The notes under the pieces were generated by a model. It was not told the DNA's origin and searched no databases. It worked only from the letters and a program-made list of their open reading frames with translations. Below, in pieces: positions 37,921 through 50,700 of a DNA stretch of 64,000 nt (the first letter of the stretch is position 1; every line of letters starts with the position of its first letter). Location of the stretch: assembly GCA_022575985.1 (NCBI GenBank), contig JAKSXM010000007.1:16370501-16434500 (forward strand), read 5' to 3'. A program made the position numbers and the translations under genes. Source of the DNA: Anagrus nilaparvatae. Its lineage: Eukaryota; Arthropoda; Insecta; Hymenoptera; Mymaridae.

Positions 37921-39664
37921 AAAAACTTAAAAAATTAATCTTAAGTTGTCAATTATGAAATGGAATTTTTTATTTGTTTTCAAGGAAAATTTTTTTACTG
38001 TATGTGAAAAGGATTATTATATATATTTGTTCCTTTCAACTGCCTCTTATCCCCATTTTACTGAATAACTGAATACTCATACAACAAATCAAATTATTTT
38101 TTAAAGAATTTCCTAAATATTAAGTAATTAATAAAAATTTAAAAGAACAAAAGCATAAATCAAAAAATTTAAAAAGTGCATTTTACGTTTTTAATTAGGC
38201 ATTATTTATAATATTATATGAGTATTATAGTGAATGCGCGGAAGTAATATTAAATTTTTTTACATGTTGTGTTATATTTTTATAGGGTATACCCTTGCAT
38301 AAATACATATATGTTATATATATATACAGGGTCATCCAGAGCCCCCCGTTGGATTACAAGACCCCATAGAGGGAAAAATGTAATATAAAAGGCTTATCGG
38401 CTAAGCTGTTAATATGTTATATGTTTAAAGAAACGATGCGACTTAGAAAACTATATATACATGTGTACCTACCCCACATAACTATTTATAGTCATGTGTA
38501 CTTTTTGCTTATTTAAACTTAAGTCTTTATTATAATATTACATATACCGTTTTAACATAACTACCTACGACGATTTAACATTTTTTGACTTTTTCATAAT
38601 ATTATAGAGTTTTATTTTATTATCTATGTAAATATTTTATTTAATCGTCCATAATAAAACAATAACTTTTAGTAAGTATTTAATGAACCTTAACTTTTAG
38701 TTATTTAACGAGGCAAAGTATTTGAACTTTTCAAAATCCTAATATTTTCATATGGGATTATATAATAATATCAATCCTAATATTTCAACTTTTTAAATCC
38801 CGATCGTTGCCGTACGATTTTTGCAGACAAATTTGGAAAAAAAGATTCAAAATCATAGGCCCAAGTTTTAAGCTCTCTCTGCCACTGGATGTTTCCATAC
38901 AGAGCACATTTCAAAAATGAGATTTTTTAACCTTATATTTATTTATAATAATTTTTTAATGTAAGGGCCAGAGTTTTTCAGTATTCAGCCCAAGAATATA
39001 AAAAATATATATTCTGATTGGCTCATGTTAAAGATCATTCAATTTTAGGGGGAAGTATCGTGGGAATTTTTTCACTAAACCTCTTCAGTAATGAGTTACA
39101 GTTAAATATTTACAAAAAAAAGTTAAAAATTCTCTAAAATTTATAAACAAATTGCTACTCAACAAACAAACTCATTACTGAAGAAGGTTATCGAAAAATT
39201 TCCCCCCCCCCCTAAAATTGAATGATTATTTCAGTTTCCCAGACCCTTAAAATTTTAAAATTTAGCAATTTTCAATTTTTTTTTTTTATTTTCTGGTACC
39301 AAATACAGAAAATCATTAAATTTTTCATTAAAAATTTATTTTAAATAAATGTATGGTTAAAAAATCTTAATTTCAAAATTTGCTGCGCGGAAACACTCAG
39401 TTGCGGAGAGAGCGTTCTTAAAAGGAAAGGCATGATTTTCCAGAAATTGCTGGAAATCCTGAAACATCGTAGACATTTATAATTAAATTACATATTACGA
39501 ATTTAAAAAAAATAGAATCTTGGTTTTAGAGTTGCATGGTTATAAAAATATCTAGTGAAGAGACATTAAGATTTAAAAAATCTTGAAAATTTCGTCTGCA
39601 GTATGAGAGTAAGGATCATAAATTATAAAATCATGAAGATCAGTCTTATTATAATCATTTTTTA
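37921..39664. other. Gene-free DNA with one transposon-end-like motif
   Basis: TATATACAGGGTCATCCAGA at 38320-38340 resembles ACAGGGTG-type ends of insect DNA transposons, but no partner end was found. An inverted pair surrounds 39040-39230 (GAAAATT.CCCCCCC and GGGGGAAGT, with ATTCAATTTTAGGGGG / CCCCCTAAAATTGAATGATT). No exon seen. Confidence 0.5.
39040..39230. repeat. Inverted repeat, arms ~80 bp
   Basis: ATCATTCAATTTTAGGGGGA at 39036 and CCCCCCTAAAATTGAATGAT at 39208 are reverse complements. Inside them CTCTTCAGTAATGAGTT and ACTCATTACTGAAGAAG pair too. The centre is near 39125. Confidence 0.75.
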
Positions 39665-39935
39665 ACATCAAACGTGTTTATAGAAAGGGTAGGGGGGTAC
39701 CCCGGAAAACTGAAAATCAAGGAGGGAGGGTCAAAAATGTTCGATTTAAGGGGGGAGGTTCAAATGGGACTCAGAATAATTTCAATTCAGGGACTTATTC
39801 AGGTTTGGGGACTTAGAATAATTTCGATTTAGAGACTTAGAATAATCCGTGTTTAGGGACTTGCAATAATTCAGTTTAAGGGACTTAGAATATTTTTGAT
39901 TTAGGGACCTAGAATAGAACGCATTTAGGTATTAT
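39665..39935 (+). repeat. ~24 bp-unit dispersed repeat, longest copy
   Basis: Six to seven units of the form GGGACTTAGAATAATTTCGATTTA stand in a row from about 39765 (individual units GGGACTCAGAATAATTTC, GGGACTTAGAATAATTTC, GAGACTTAGAATAATCC, GGGACTTGCAATAATTC). They are preceded by a G-rich block (GGTAGGGGGGTACCCCGG) at 39688-39705. Confidence 0.8.
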
Positions 39936-42680
39936 CAGAAAAGTTTGGGTTGAGAGTTTTAACATCTAGTAGGGTGATAATTGCAAATTAGAAAATTAGA
40001 AAATTGTATTGTAACGTTACGTAACATTTGCATTATTCCTAGCCCTCAGCTGGAATTAAACATGTTCCATGCATTTAGGTTGTGTAACACAAACTGGTTA
40101 TAAGCTTTTTACTACTAAAAGCTTGCGAATATACTGTATAATTTTTATCCATTTTTAACGTAAAATAAAAAAACTATTGCCAGAGTATTACACCACCTTA
40201 CTAAAACATTATTTTACCTTTTCCCCTCAAAAATCTGATGAAAATTTATATAAAATATGTATTTTATATTTAAAAATTTCTAAATACTTATAATATAAAC
40301 TTTGTCTTTTTTATTACATACATTATCCTTAAATAGTAAAACCTTCAATGACATATACATCGCATTACTATGCGTAAAATCATCTAAGCTATAAATCCAT
40401 TAAATATAAGATTATTTTCATAAAGTTAAATTTTTTTTCTTCTTACACTTTGTTTTTTATCTCTTTTTTGAAATGAAAATCATACTTGAATTTTAATATC
40501 CTATTTTGATATTTTATTAAACAAAAATTTTTATTATATTTAATTAAAATTTTATACTATCAGATTTTTCCTTTGAATGTTCAAATAATTCGTTAAAAGG
40601 TATGAGTAATTGAAAATCGAATTAAAAATACTTTTTATGCAGTAAAAAAGTTTATATTTTAAAAATGTCAATTTAAAAATTTATTTAAAATCTCTTGAAA
40701 ATTCTGAATTTATAGAAATTGAGTACACCTAATTTTAAATATTATATTTTTAGAAAAAATAAATATAAAAAATTTTAAAACCATTCATTTTACTTTGAAA
40801 AATATACGAATAGGAATAATTTATGTGAAAAAAAATAAAGTAAAGTTTTTTTCTTTTTTAAACACATGCAATTTTACTGATTTTACTTTTAGACTTTAAA
40901 AAAGACAATGGTATCAAAAGTAATAAATCTTTAGTCTTGGACTTAAGTTATAGTGTAAATCTTAGCACGTTTTAGCAGTAAGTCGAATGTTCATCCTGTA
41001 CAGGATCAACTGAATATAACGTACTTTAAAATAAAAAAACAAAAAAGAAAATCTAAAATAGAAGCTAGAGTCCGAAGTATCATAGAGAAAATCCTCTTCT
41101 GGCTGACTATATATATAGTTTAAAGTTTATAATAATTTTCCTTTTATTTTTTCTTTCGAATATGCTGAATTTATATTGTACTGTGACTTTATCTAAATAG
41201 AGTTCTTGGTGTATTCGCAGCTTATACTTTAAATGAAGGAAAATATGTGGATATAAAGATTTATTTTTGAACAGTATTAGAATAATTTATACTTACGTGA
41301 AATAAACAGAAAGTCTTTACCAGAATATTATATTTTAAAATATTCCTTTAAATTTGCATTTAGAACCAAATTTTACAGTAAACGAAATATTTTAAGAAAA
41401 TAAAAGCAAAGGTAAGTTTAATTTTATGCTGTGAGTTTGTACTGAGAGATCAAACGATAGAAAGTAAAATAAAAACAAATTGTCTTTTAATTTGGAACCA
41501 AATAATATAAACACCATTTTAGGTATTTATTGATTAGTTTCGATTTTCGAATTTAGGTTTTCATAAAGAGATGTTCAACCAAAAGAGTCACAAAAAAAAA
41601 CTAGGCTAAAAATAAAGAACTACTTATCAAATTATTTTACCTAATTACTTTGGTATTAGGATTCGTACAAGAAAGATATATGGTGAGCATTTTGGCCATA
41701 GGGTAGTTACTCCTCCATGCATGTACTCCTCGCAAATTATAATAAGAATATAGGATATTAGTTTGAAGATAAAAATGATCGAGACTGAGAAACAATTATC
41801 TTTTTGACACATATAAGTTTTTCTCACAAGCGAAATGAGGTTTTGATGTTATATAAGACTCATTTGCTTAGCTTTCTTCTTGTTTTTCGATAAAATTTTT
41901 TAAAAGTCAGCAAAATCTTAAGTTACAAAAATGAGAAATTTAATATTTGAACAACCACAAATATTTTGGCCTAAAAAGTTGTGTTTAAAGTATCTTTGAA
42001 TGCCCTAGGTAAAACAAAAATACCAAAAATTTAATTTTAATTAAAGAGTAATTTTATTACGTAAAAGTAATGATTTAGGTTCTTTATAAAACATAAAAAT
42101 TAAGATTTTGAAATGAGAAATACCTAAATGACAGATGCTTTACAAACTCAAATTTTCTATTTTAATTTAAAATTAATTTTAGAGTAGGCCTGAACCCTTA
42201 TATCGTAGTCACTTTTTTTTACTGATAGATCTATACAATTTTCCAGTGAGTATCTATGTTTTTTAGGTCCCTAAATTCGAATATTAAATTCGTTTTTACC
42301 AAAAACGGTCCAGTTGCCTAGAACAGGAATTTTGAGGTTATGTTTTGCGGGTTTTCCTGTCATCAAATGAAAATTCGAAAATTGCTCTGGAAATTTTTCT
42401 ATAGATCCTATTTTTTTGGAAAATTTCAGAAATTTTTTAATTTTGCTCATATAAGTAGGAATAGTTTTCTGAATATATGTATTTATTATTTTTTATTTTC
42501 TTTTCTTTCTAAAGCTTTACAAAAATGTCAAAAATTTCTCAAGAAAAAGGGTATATACTGTAAAATTTCTCGAGAGATCCGGAAATTAAGTCAGAGTTTT
42601 CATATAGTGTCAGAAAAAGTCTGAAAATTGTTTTTATGTTTTTAGAGAAAAGTCTAAAAACTTCAGTTCTTAAAAAAACT
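39936..42680. other. Gene-free AT-rich DNA
   Basis: This long stretch shows no exon with credible splice sites, no RNA gene and no clear repeat. Intron of a gene extending beyond the window is possible but not shown. Confidence 0.5.
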
Positions 42681-42681
42681 A

Positions 42682-42945
42682 CACTAAAAAAAAAAACGCT
42701 GGTAGCTAGCGGATTTTTTATCTCGTTGAACGATTGCAAATTACTTGAAATGTAAAGAAAGTTTTAAAAAATGTTTTTCCCACTTACTTGGGATATGCGT
42801 GTTTTTTTATGATGAGACTTGAGAAATCATTTTAAAAAAGAAAAGAAAAATTTTTTTTCTAATTTTCATTACGAGTCAAGTCATTTGCAATCGTTTGAGA
42901 AGAAAAAAAATTTCGACAGCCACGAGCGAAATTTTTTTTTCAGTG
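42682..42945. mobile_element. TA-flanked foldback MITE, CACTAAAAAA/TTTTTTCAGTG ends
   Basis: Left CACTAAAAAAAAAAACGCTG and right AAATTTTTTTTTCAGTG are imperfect inverted ends with TA on either side (42680-42681, 42946-42947). Inside, CGATTGCAAATTACTTGAAA is mirrored by TCAAGTCATTTGCAATCG. A related end is at 27930. Confidence 0.75.
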
Positions 42946-43174
42946 TAATGATAGGAAAAGGTTTTATACTCATTAAAATTATTTTTTAGCTTCATTGATA
43001 GCGCAGAAAAATTAAAATAAATACTTGAAAATTTGTGTTCAAAAAACAACTGCCATTTTAAAACCTTCAAATTTAGAACCTTGAAAAGTGATATGAAAAT
43101 CATATAACTTAGTCAAATTAGTTTTTTCAATACATTTACCTTTCTTTTACAGAAAAGAAAATTGTATGATAAAA

Positions 43175-43405
43175 GTCTTTTCTTGTCAGCGGCCAGAAAG
43201 CACGTATTTCCCGGCCGCTGCGCGACCGGAAAAGACGAGTTTTCTCGCCATTGACGAAGAAAAATCGTATACGACCCTTATCCATAAATAAAGAATGCCC
43301 CAAATCACAGTTTACCATCCTCGGCTTCGCCTCGGAAAGTAATTTACGTGCGATTTGGGCCATTCTTTACTTTTCTGCACACGGGCTCGTAATATACTAT
43401 TTCGT
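43175..43405 (+). repeat. Hairpin repeat family B, copy 2
   Basis: The core is 43281-43380, with AAGAATGCCCCAAATCACAG and CGTGCGATTTGGGCCATTCT arms and the conserved loop CCTCGGCTTCGCCTCGG. The upstream GGCCAGAAAG...CCGGCCGCTG hairpin is present. The outer stem is partly decayed, and one arm position no longer pairs. Confidence 0.85.
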
Positions 43406-44204
43406 ATTTATGTTAAATTCCTCAGCTAGCCTCGATAAAAAATACAACTGATACAGAAAATTTCATGCTCATATTTTCTTTTAGCGTAAAAAGAAAAACA
43501 GAAACAAAAAAATACTTATATATTAAAATCTGTCAAAAAAGTATTAAAAAAAAAAAAATTTATCATAATATAATTATTGATGATGTATCCAGAAAACGAA
43601 TAGGTTTCTCATAAGATAATAAATATATAGGAATTATTTATACAAGAGTCGAGAATAGAGTATCTACTACTGATATAGATGTTGCTTTCTTGTGGTAATC
43701 AATTTTCATTAGGATACGTTATACGTATGAACTACTACAAAGAAGAAAAGAAAGCTTAAAAGCTAAGGACATTGGGCAAAAAAGCGACAGTCAAGAAAAC
43801 AAAAAAAAATTTATTTGAAAAAACATTATTATGCTATTATTCTAAATTAATAAATTATTCTAAAATAACAGATTGAAATAGTATAATAATAATAATAATA
43901 AAGTCTTTAATTTATTTCTTTAAAAATAACAATCATTTTTTGAATATTTTTAAAGAAGATATTAATTCAAACATAACTTATTATATATAAATTATTGTAA
44001 AAAACAACAAGATAACAAATTTTATTAATAAATAAATATAAAAATGGATTGAAATCAGATATAAATAAAAAAATCAAACCTCAAATCAAGGGAGTTGCAA
44101 TGCAATTGAAAAGAGTTTTAAAGAATTTCACTAAAATATAAGTACATATCGTCGCACTTCTTTACAACTCTATAAATTTATGGATTTCGAGTTGGTTGAA
44201 AATT
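43406..44204. other. Gene-free AT-rich DNA
   Basis: Contains an (ATA)n microsatellite at about 43885-43902. No exon seen. Confidence 0.5.
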
Positions 44205-44600
44205 GAAAAACGCTGCCAAGCCATTGGCACTGAAAAAATCGAAAAAGAAAAAAAACCAAACCACTCCAGAAATTATACTCTTGAACTAAAACTACCATGA
44301 AAAACTATGAGGTATTGCATCCAAAAATAAAAAATATTAATAACATTGACTTTACTTTTAGATGGCTGAAAGTTTTTGGAAAAAAATTTTCTCAGTTTTA
44401 GGTACCATTTATACCCTCATTTTAGGTACCCAAAAATAAAAAAATTAACAATGTTATTAAATAAGTAGGTAATATTAAATTTTATAAGACTAGAACTTTC
44501 GAAGCAAAAATTAAATATTACATTTAATTAAAGAAAGTATTCCTTTATTTTTTAGTGAAAAACATTTTGAAACAAAAATATTTTTGGTACACGTCCTGGG
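44205..44600 (+). repeat. Degenerate third copy of the satellite composite
   Basis: CGCTGCCAAGCCATTGGCAC at 44211-44230 matches the motif at 33012 and, inverted, at 2415. It is followed by diverged satellite units with CCATGAAAAACTATGAGGTA and a later AACTTTCGAAGCAAAAATTA. Confidence 0.6.
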
Positions 44601-45060
44601 ATAGAAGAAAATTGTAAGTACATGCTCACATACACGAACACTCATACATATTGCAAGATACAGAAGTGACGTAAAAATCATGCAATAAAATTGAAGTCAA
44701 AATTTTACCTATAAAAATTTTTCTTGTTGGGGCACCAAAATAAGTCTTGTTTGGACTTTGAAGATTCATACTTTTAATGTTAAGTTGAATCAATTTAAAT
44801 TAGTGGTTGTATCAAAAAATATTTATTTTATTTTTTCAGTGAAAACTTATACAAACTAATAAGTTTATAAGAAAAAGAAACTAATTAGTTTTTAAGCTCT
44901 TATTAGATATCAATAGATTTGGGCTTACATGACTCGTCGTTTACTTTCAAATTCTTTCACAAAGTAATGTATGGGTGTCCGAATCCTTATACTCTTAGGA
45001 ACTAATTTGGATTGTAGATTGGATATGTATCAAAAAATATGTTACAGAAAGCTTTCATGA
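44601..45060. other. AT-rich spacer
   Basis: Nothing recognised. Confidence 0.5.
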
Positions 45061-45348
45061 TAGAGCTGCTTTGGTTGAATTTTAGTATTTCTGATTGAAT
45101 ATTAAACCAATTGGTTGAAAATTCAACCAATAATAGTAAAATTCAACAAAAAAGTGTAAAATTCAACCAATCAGTTTAAATTTCAACTAATTAATTGAAT
45201 TTTCAACTAAAAGCTAAAATACAAAATAAAAATTATGTAATTATTATTCAAATTATGAAAATTCAACCAATTGGTTAAAAGAAAGAAATTTAAATCAATT
45301 AGTTGAATTTTACTCTTTTTTGTTGAATATTCAACAAAAGCAGCTCTA
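45061..45348. mobile_element. Foldback MITE, TAGAGCTGC ends
   Basis: TAGAGCTGCTTTGGTTGAAT opens and AACAAAAGCAGCTCTA closes the 288 bp element. The interior repeats TTGGTTGAA / TTCAACCAA on both strands, so the whole folds back on itself. Confidence 0.8.
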
Positions 45349-46667
45349 CCCTTTTGATTTAATGAACCAAATTTCGCTGGCACTCATTCTGCACATATAA
45401 AAATTTCCACAAAAAAAAGTTTATTTTTAAAATTTAGCTGTAAACTTAATAAAAAAATGATGCATATTTTTAAACTGATTCTAAAAGTAAAACTAACCCA
45501 TCAGTCAAATATTTACTTCACAAGGATTGCCCCATATATAAAAAAATAAAAATAGAAATAAAAATAGTCAAGATAATATAAAACAGATGAAATGAAAGAA
45601 TATTGTATAGATAATAAAAAAAAGATCTTGCAAAATCCAAAGAAAAGAAATTCTTAAATTGAAAAACTTCTAAAATGAAATTGTCCTGCAATATAATAAA
45701 AGTTACAATGCAACTAAAATCCAATGTTAGACGCTTTTCTTTTTATGGCTATAGTGGTTCGTATTTTTTTTAAATCTTTTTTTTACTGTACATACTTTCT
45801 TCTCTTATAGTTCTAAAAACTAATTAAAGTTATATGAGTATATAACAATATACATAAATAAATAAATTTTATTTCAAGAAAAATATCGTAAACTTGTAAA
45901 AAACAGTGTGGTTTCTATAAAATGCATTTAAGTCATTTTTTGAATTCCAGGATGTTTTTTTATCATCAATTATTTTTTTAATATAATATCGTAATAGTGT
46001 AGTCAAAAATTTTATTTTTAGATTGTCAGTAATAAATATTTTATTGAAATTTTTTTAGGGTATTTCTGTGCCTAAACTTTTACTACTGTAAATATGTTCA
46101 TATAATCGATTTTAAACAGGCGGGACTTGTTTAACAATAAACTGACAACACGTCGAATGCAGAATAATATTGCCTTTAGGCTTAAATTACCCTTTTATTT
46201 GCGATGATTGAATTTGATGTTTTTTTTGCCTATTTAAATGAAAAAATTTTAAAATTAGTTTAAAATTAATTTGTGTTTTAGATAATTTGTTATAAAACAT
46301 TGATATATATTTCTAACAAAACAAATAAATTAAATTAACAAAATCACGAATACCTATATTTGTAAAACAGGATAAACAAATTAATTAGATATTTACATAT
46401 AATAATGAATATTTCTCTGCAAAGTAAATATTTGGATAATGAAAATGATTTTTGGATCAATCGATCATTTTGTATACATGGAAATAATTTGTAAGAGCAC
46501 TTAACGATAAAATGAGTTACGTGTTGAGATACCTCGTTCTTTAAAGATTAAGTACCTTTGTTAAGCAATTATCGCTTCATTCAATTTTCTTCAATTTGTA
46601 GTAATTCGTATTAAAAAGCTTGTTTTGATGCGTGTGCTTAATATATTATACATATACATATACTAGC
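45349..46667. other. Gene-free AT-rich DNA
   Basis: No exon, RNA or repeat recognised. Confidence 0.5.
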
Positions 46668-47165
46668 CTGGTAGTTATTTTAAAAAGATTTTTTGATTTT
46701 CGGTTACTGGGTGAAATTAAAAACCATTTACTAAAAGAGTATAGTTTCCATAATTATAGCTGATTTAATTAAATACATGTGGGCCCTTATGGGTCGCATT
46801 TTAGTTTCAATACATACTGAAGGAAGGCACCTTGTCCCCTCCCCAATATTTTTGAGTTTCCATGAGAAACATTATAGACGTATGTAAATTAAGAAGCAAT
46901 GTTATTTTTGCTTACTCGGTGGCTATACTTATAAGAGTGATTAAATGAGATAATTTTAAGAATCTTATTTTTTTGGTTAAAAGCAACTAATTTCACTGGG
47001 TAAACAAAAGTCCAAGCAATTTTTTAAAATAACTGTTTGATGACATAATCAATGTAGATTCAATTAGCCTGGCAGCTATTTTTAAAACTTGCTTGGATTT
47101 TCGATTACCGAATAAAATTAATTGCCATTTACCAAAAAAATAAGATTCTTAAAATCATAATTAAT
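46668..47165. repeat. ~105 bp unit in three copies: forward, inverted, forward
   Basis: Copies at about 46668-46770 (+), 46940-47035 (-) and 47068-47165 (+) share AGCCTGGCAG.TATTTTTAAA, TTGGATTTTCGATTAC and AAGATTCTTAAAAT. The last two form a hairpin. Family A/B DNA follows directly. Confidence 0.7.
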
Positions 47166-47490
47166 TTTCTTCCTAACGGGCTGAAAACACTTTTTCGGCC
47201 CGCAACAGCATGCAAAAGTCGAACGCCATATTTTTTCCCGTGTTCTAAAACTTAGTTTTACATATAATGGGCAAAAAAGCCGTCTCCCTAGGGCAGAAAA
47301 TAGGCTTTTTTGCCCTAGATATGTAAATATGTTTTTTCCCCACTGATAAAGAAAAATTTCGTTTTGTCCATGGAAGCAAAAAAAGAATACCTCAAATCGC
47401 AGTTTACCATTCCCGGCTTCACCTTTGTTGCTAATTAACGTGTGATCTGGGCCATTCTTTTTTTTTGCTCCCTTAGTTCAAAATGTACTA
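47165..47490 (+). repeat. Family B copy 3 with a family A module inside it
   Basis: The left end CTTCCTAACGGGCTGAAAAC and the core hairpin 47371-47473 belong to family B. Between them (47205-47330) stands a complete family A module with stem TGGGCAAAAAAGCC / GGCTTTTTTGCCCTA. Copy 4 at 52490 has only ~25 B-type bases at the same place, so A looks inserted or exchanged. Confidence 0.8.
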
Positions 47491-50484
47491 TTAAACACTC
47501 CTAATTATTGCCAAAAATGTTATTTTGAAGTGTACAGCTTTTTGTACCTTCTACGTTGCGGTAAGCTTGACAAGGTCCTATTCTTTTATCACTAGATAGG
47601 CTAAAATTTTCTAAAACCACTACTGAGACTTTGAACGCTCTTAACATCATGCCCTGTTTGGCCTCTTTCATAATCAACCATAATTTCTAATATTTAAACA
47701 TTATCTTATATAAATATACTCTATTATTTATATCAGAGTTTTACCAGTATGTCCCACTTATTTGTTGATATTTTGTAGAAAGTTAAAGGTAATAATAAAA
47801 GTATTTTATAAAGCACTCAAAAAATAATTAATTCAGTTTTCTGTGAAACATTAATTCAATTTCATAAATTATAATAGGTTATATTTATATTATTATAGAA
47901 AGTTTACAATTACTTTACTATTTTTCATCAACTTTTCCTAATATGGAAAAATGATATTTATATATTTTTAGATTGAAAAATTTATTCAGGCTTCAAAAAC
48001 CAATATGCAGAAGTCAAGTTTAAAATACCAAGAATTCGAATAAAAGCATTTAAATTTCGCTTGAAAAAGCTCAAACAAAAAACTAATTTACCCCTCTAAA
48101 GTAATCTAAATTGCTTCAGTACCTACTTATCTTTTATTTCTCTCTCATAAAACAGTAAATACATTTATTAAAAAATTATAAATTAAAAAATACTTTTTGA
48201 TATTTTAGGGTCATCATATTAAATAATATATATCGGAGAATTCTATGATCTTTGCACGTGTCTTTATGCACGCGACTGTAGTAGTACATACGCATCAACT
48301 TACCTGTGATTTAGTTGGTCTAGCATTTGAAATGAAATGAATTATTTATCTTGACAGTAATCTTATCAAAAATTTTACCTTTTATTTTATTTGAATTTAG
48401 ATTAAAATATGTTATTAGAAATCGGGATGTATCCAAGTATATAATACTTGAATGAAGAAAATAGTGTAGATTCTAAAAATGAAACATATGATAAAAAATT
48501 TTAGGTCAATATTTATGAATTATAGGATTTTTTTTCAAGCTTATTAAATTTAAAACTTTTTATTACAAAAGCTAATTGAACTCCTATAGTTAAAAAAATA
48601 ATAGAAAAGCAACAGAGTTTCTTGAACCCACGTACCACTCAATGAAAATTTTGGAAAATTCTGACTCGATTTTCAGATTTTTCGAGACAATTTTTTATAA
48701 TTATCAAACAAATTTCAGATATTTTTGAAACGCTGTTAAAAATAAATAAATTTCATTAGTTTTTAAAATGCCATTTTCTTTTTTTGTTTTTTTTTGTAAA
48801 ACTTTTTAGAAATTTTTAAAAATTTGTTTGAGATTGGTATCTATAAAAAAATTTTTAGGAAATTTTCATCTAGTGGAAGAAAAGCGAATCCTAGAAATTA
48901 TGGCTCAAATCTGTGATTCTATGTTATTTTTTTTACAAGAAACTGACAAACCTTAATTTTCAAACATTTTTTTATTTTATAGTGTGGTAATAAAACACTT
49001 CAAAAATTTTACGTAGCATTTATGTATGAATTTTATTAATAAATTTTTTCTTATATATATTCATGAAAAATGCGCATACTCAAGCAACTTACTCAAAAAA
49101 ATTTTTTTTAATATTGTCTATTTTTTTCTTATAATAAAATGACATTTTTTATTAAAAATTTATCATAAAACATAAAATATGTTTATGCATATCTGTATAT
49201 ACCTATATACATAGAAATACAGAGTTTCCCTTTTGCTCTTTGAAAGAGCATATCTTCTATATTCTCTGTGAAAATTATTACATTCTAGTGGAGCAAATAT
49301 CAGCTTCACTTCACGTATACTCGCTTTCATTAGATTTTGTATACCTGCACATGTACAAGTTTTGTTGTTGTGAACTATACACATACATATACAACAATAT
49401 ATACTGTTTAATATTATATTTGCGAATATATCTGCATAGGCAAACGCGAAGGAGAATATACACAGAATGGGCCTATGTAGTACTTATCGACTCTGGTAGC
49501 GTGCTTCATTTATGAAACACCAAGAGTTTCGAGTTCCAACCATATCTCACATTCCTCTTTTAGCAAAGAGTCGAATAACTCGTTCTATGAATTTCATATC
49601 CGTGTTTGTATATTTCTGTGAATTCATAACTTTTCAATTGCCAAAAACTATATTCCATCCTTTGTATATTGTGAAGTACGCGTATATGGATGCTTTTCAC
49701 AGAAATAGTATATTTTACTATCACTTAAAATTTAAGTAAAAAAAAAATGCAGGCAGCCAAGCAAGAGTGTTAATATACACTGCGCACTAGTAAATGATGA
49801 TGCGCTAAGAGGCCTGCATAAACATTTGTTTCGTTGAAAAAAATGAATTTTCGGGACCTAGATACCTCATTCGCACCCTGCAAAAAAATTTAAATTCAAA
49901 CCTTAAGCTGGATATTAATACTCAAAGCTTATAGTAAAGCAAAAGGACAAGAAAATTTTTTTGTTAACTTACCATTATATAGCTGTTGATTTGGACTTTG
50001 AAAAAATATTATTTATTCACTTTTTAAAAGAAAAATAAGTGCAAAAGAGCTTTCGCTTGGTATATAAGTGGGGGAAGGGGCACTATGTATACCGTTCCTG
50101 TGAAAAGTAGCCATATGTATATAGAAATAATATGTTTAAAATTTAGCTACATATCAGCAATGTAATACTACTTACAGAAATTTTATTATTATCATAACGA
50201 TTGCATTTGTTGCATAGTTTACATAATTTAATAAAGTTTACACTGTTGTAATAAGTTGAACGAATTTTCAAAGAAGTTGTAAAATTAAAATATTTCTTTT
50301 GAATCAATAAGAAACTTTTTTCTGAATTTCTAAAAAATAAGAACTGGAAGATGTTTAGTACCAATTAATATTAAGGAAAATACAGGAATGATACGAAACA
50401 GATTTACTGTACCTGATTTTATTATCCAGACTGACCGAAATTACAATTCATAAATATTGCCCTAAGTTGATATCATGCTAACCC
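47491..50484. other. Gene-free DNA; 48.2-49.9 kb less monotonous
   Basis: No acceptable exon. The part 49160-49740 has several overlapping short open frames on both strands and mixed composition, and lacks the homopolymers of its surroundings. It could be conserved non-coding or intronic sequence, but I cannot show it. Confidence 0.4.
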
Positions 50485-50700
50485 TAAAAAGGGGTATTTT
50501 TGATGTTTTTTGGATCGCTGATGAATTTTAAGAATTTTTAATAAAAATTTATGACTTCTCACTGAAGTTAGCAAAAACTACCCCCAGAAAGGGGTACTTT
50601 TTATGTATTTGCAATTTAAAAATGGATTTTTTGGGTCGCTGGTCAAGAATCTCATAACTTTTTTATGAAAAATTAATATTTCATCCTCAAATTAACAAAA
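50485..50700 (+). repeat. Two-copy tandem repeat
   Basis: AAAAAGGGGTATTTTTGATG with GGATCGCTGATGAATTTTAA is followed by AGAAAGGGGTACTTTTTATG with GGGTCGCTGGTCAAGAATCT. Both continue into ATTTATGACTTCTCACTGAA-like ends. The period is roughly 110-130 bp. Confidence 0.6.

Noticed and set aside
39765..39935. Regularly spaced ~24 bp repeats considered as a CRISPR-like array
   Set aside because: There are no distinct spacers between units, and the setting is eukaryotic nuclear DNA; it is a minisatellite.
49163..49739. Cluster of 70-90 codon frames on both strands
   Set aside because: They overlap on opposite strands and show no domain or splice support; treated as non-coding.
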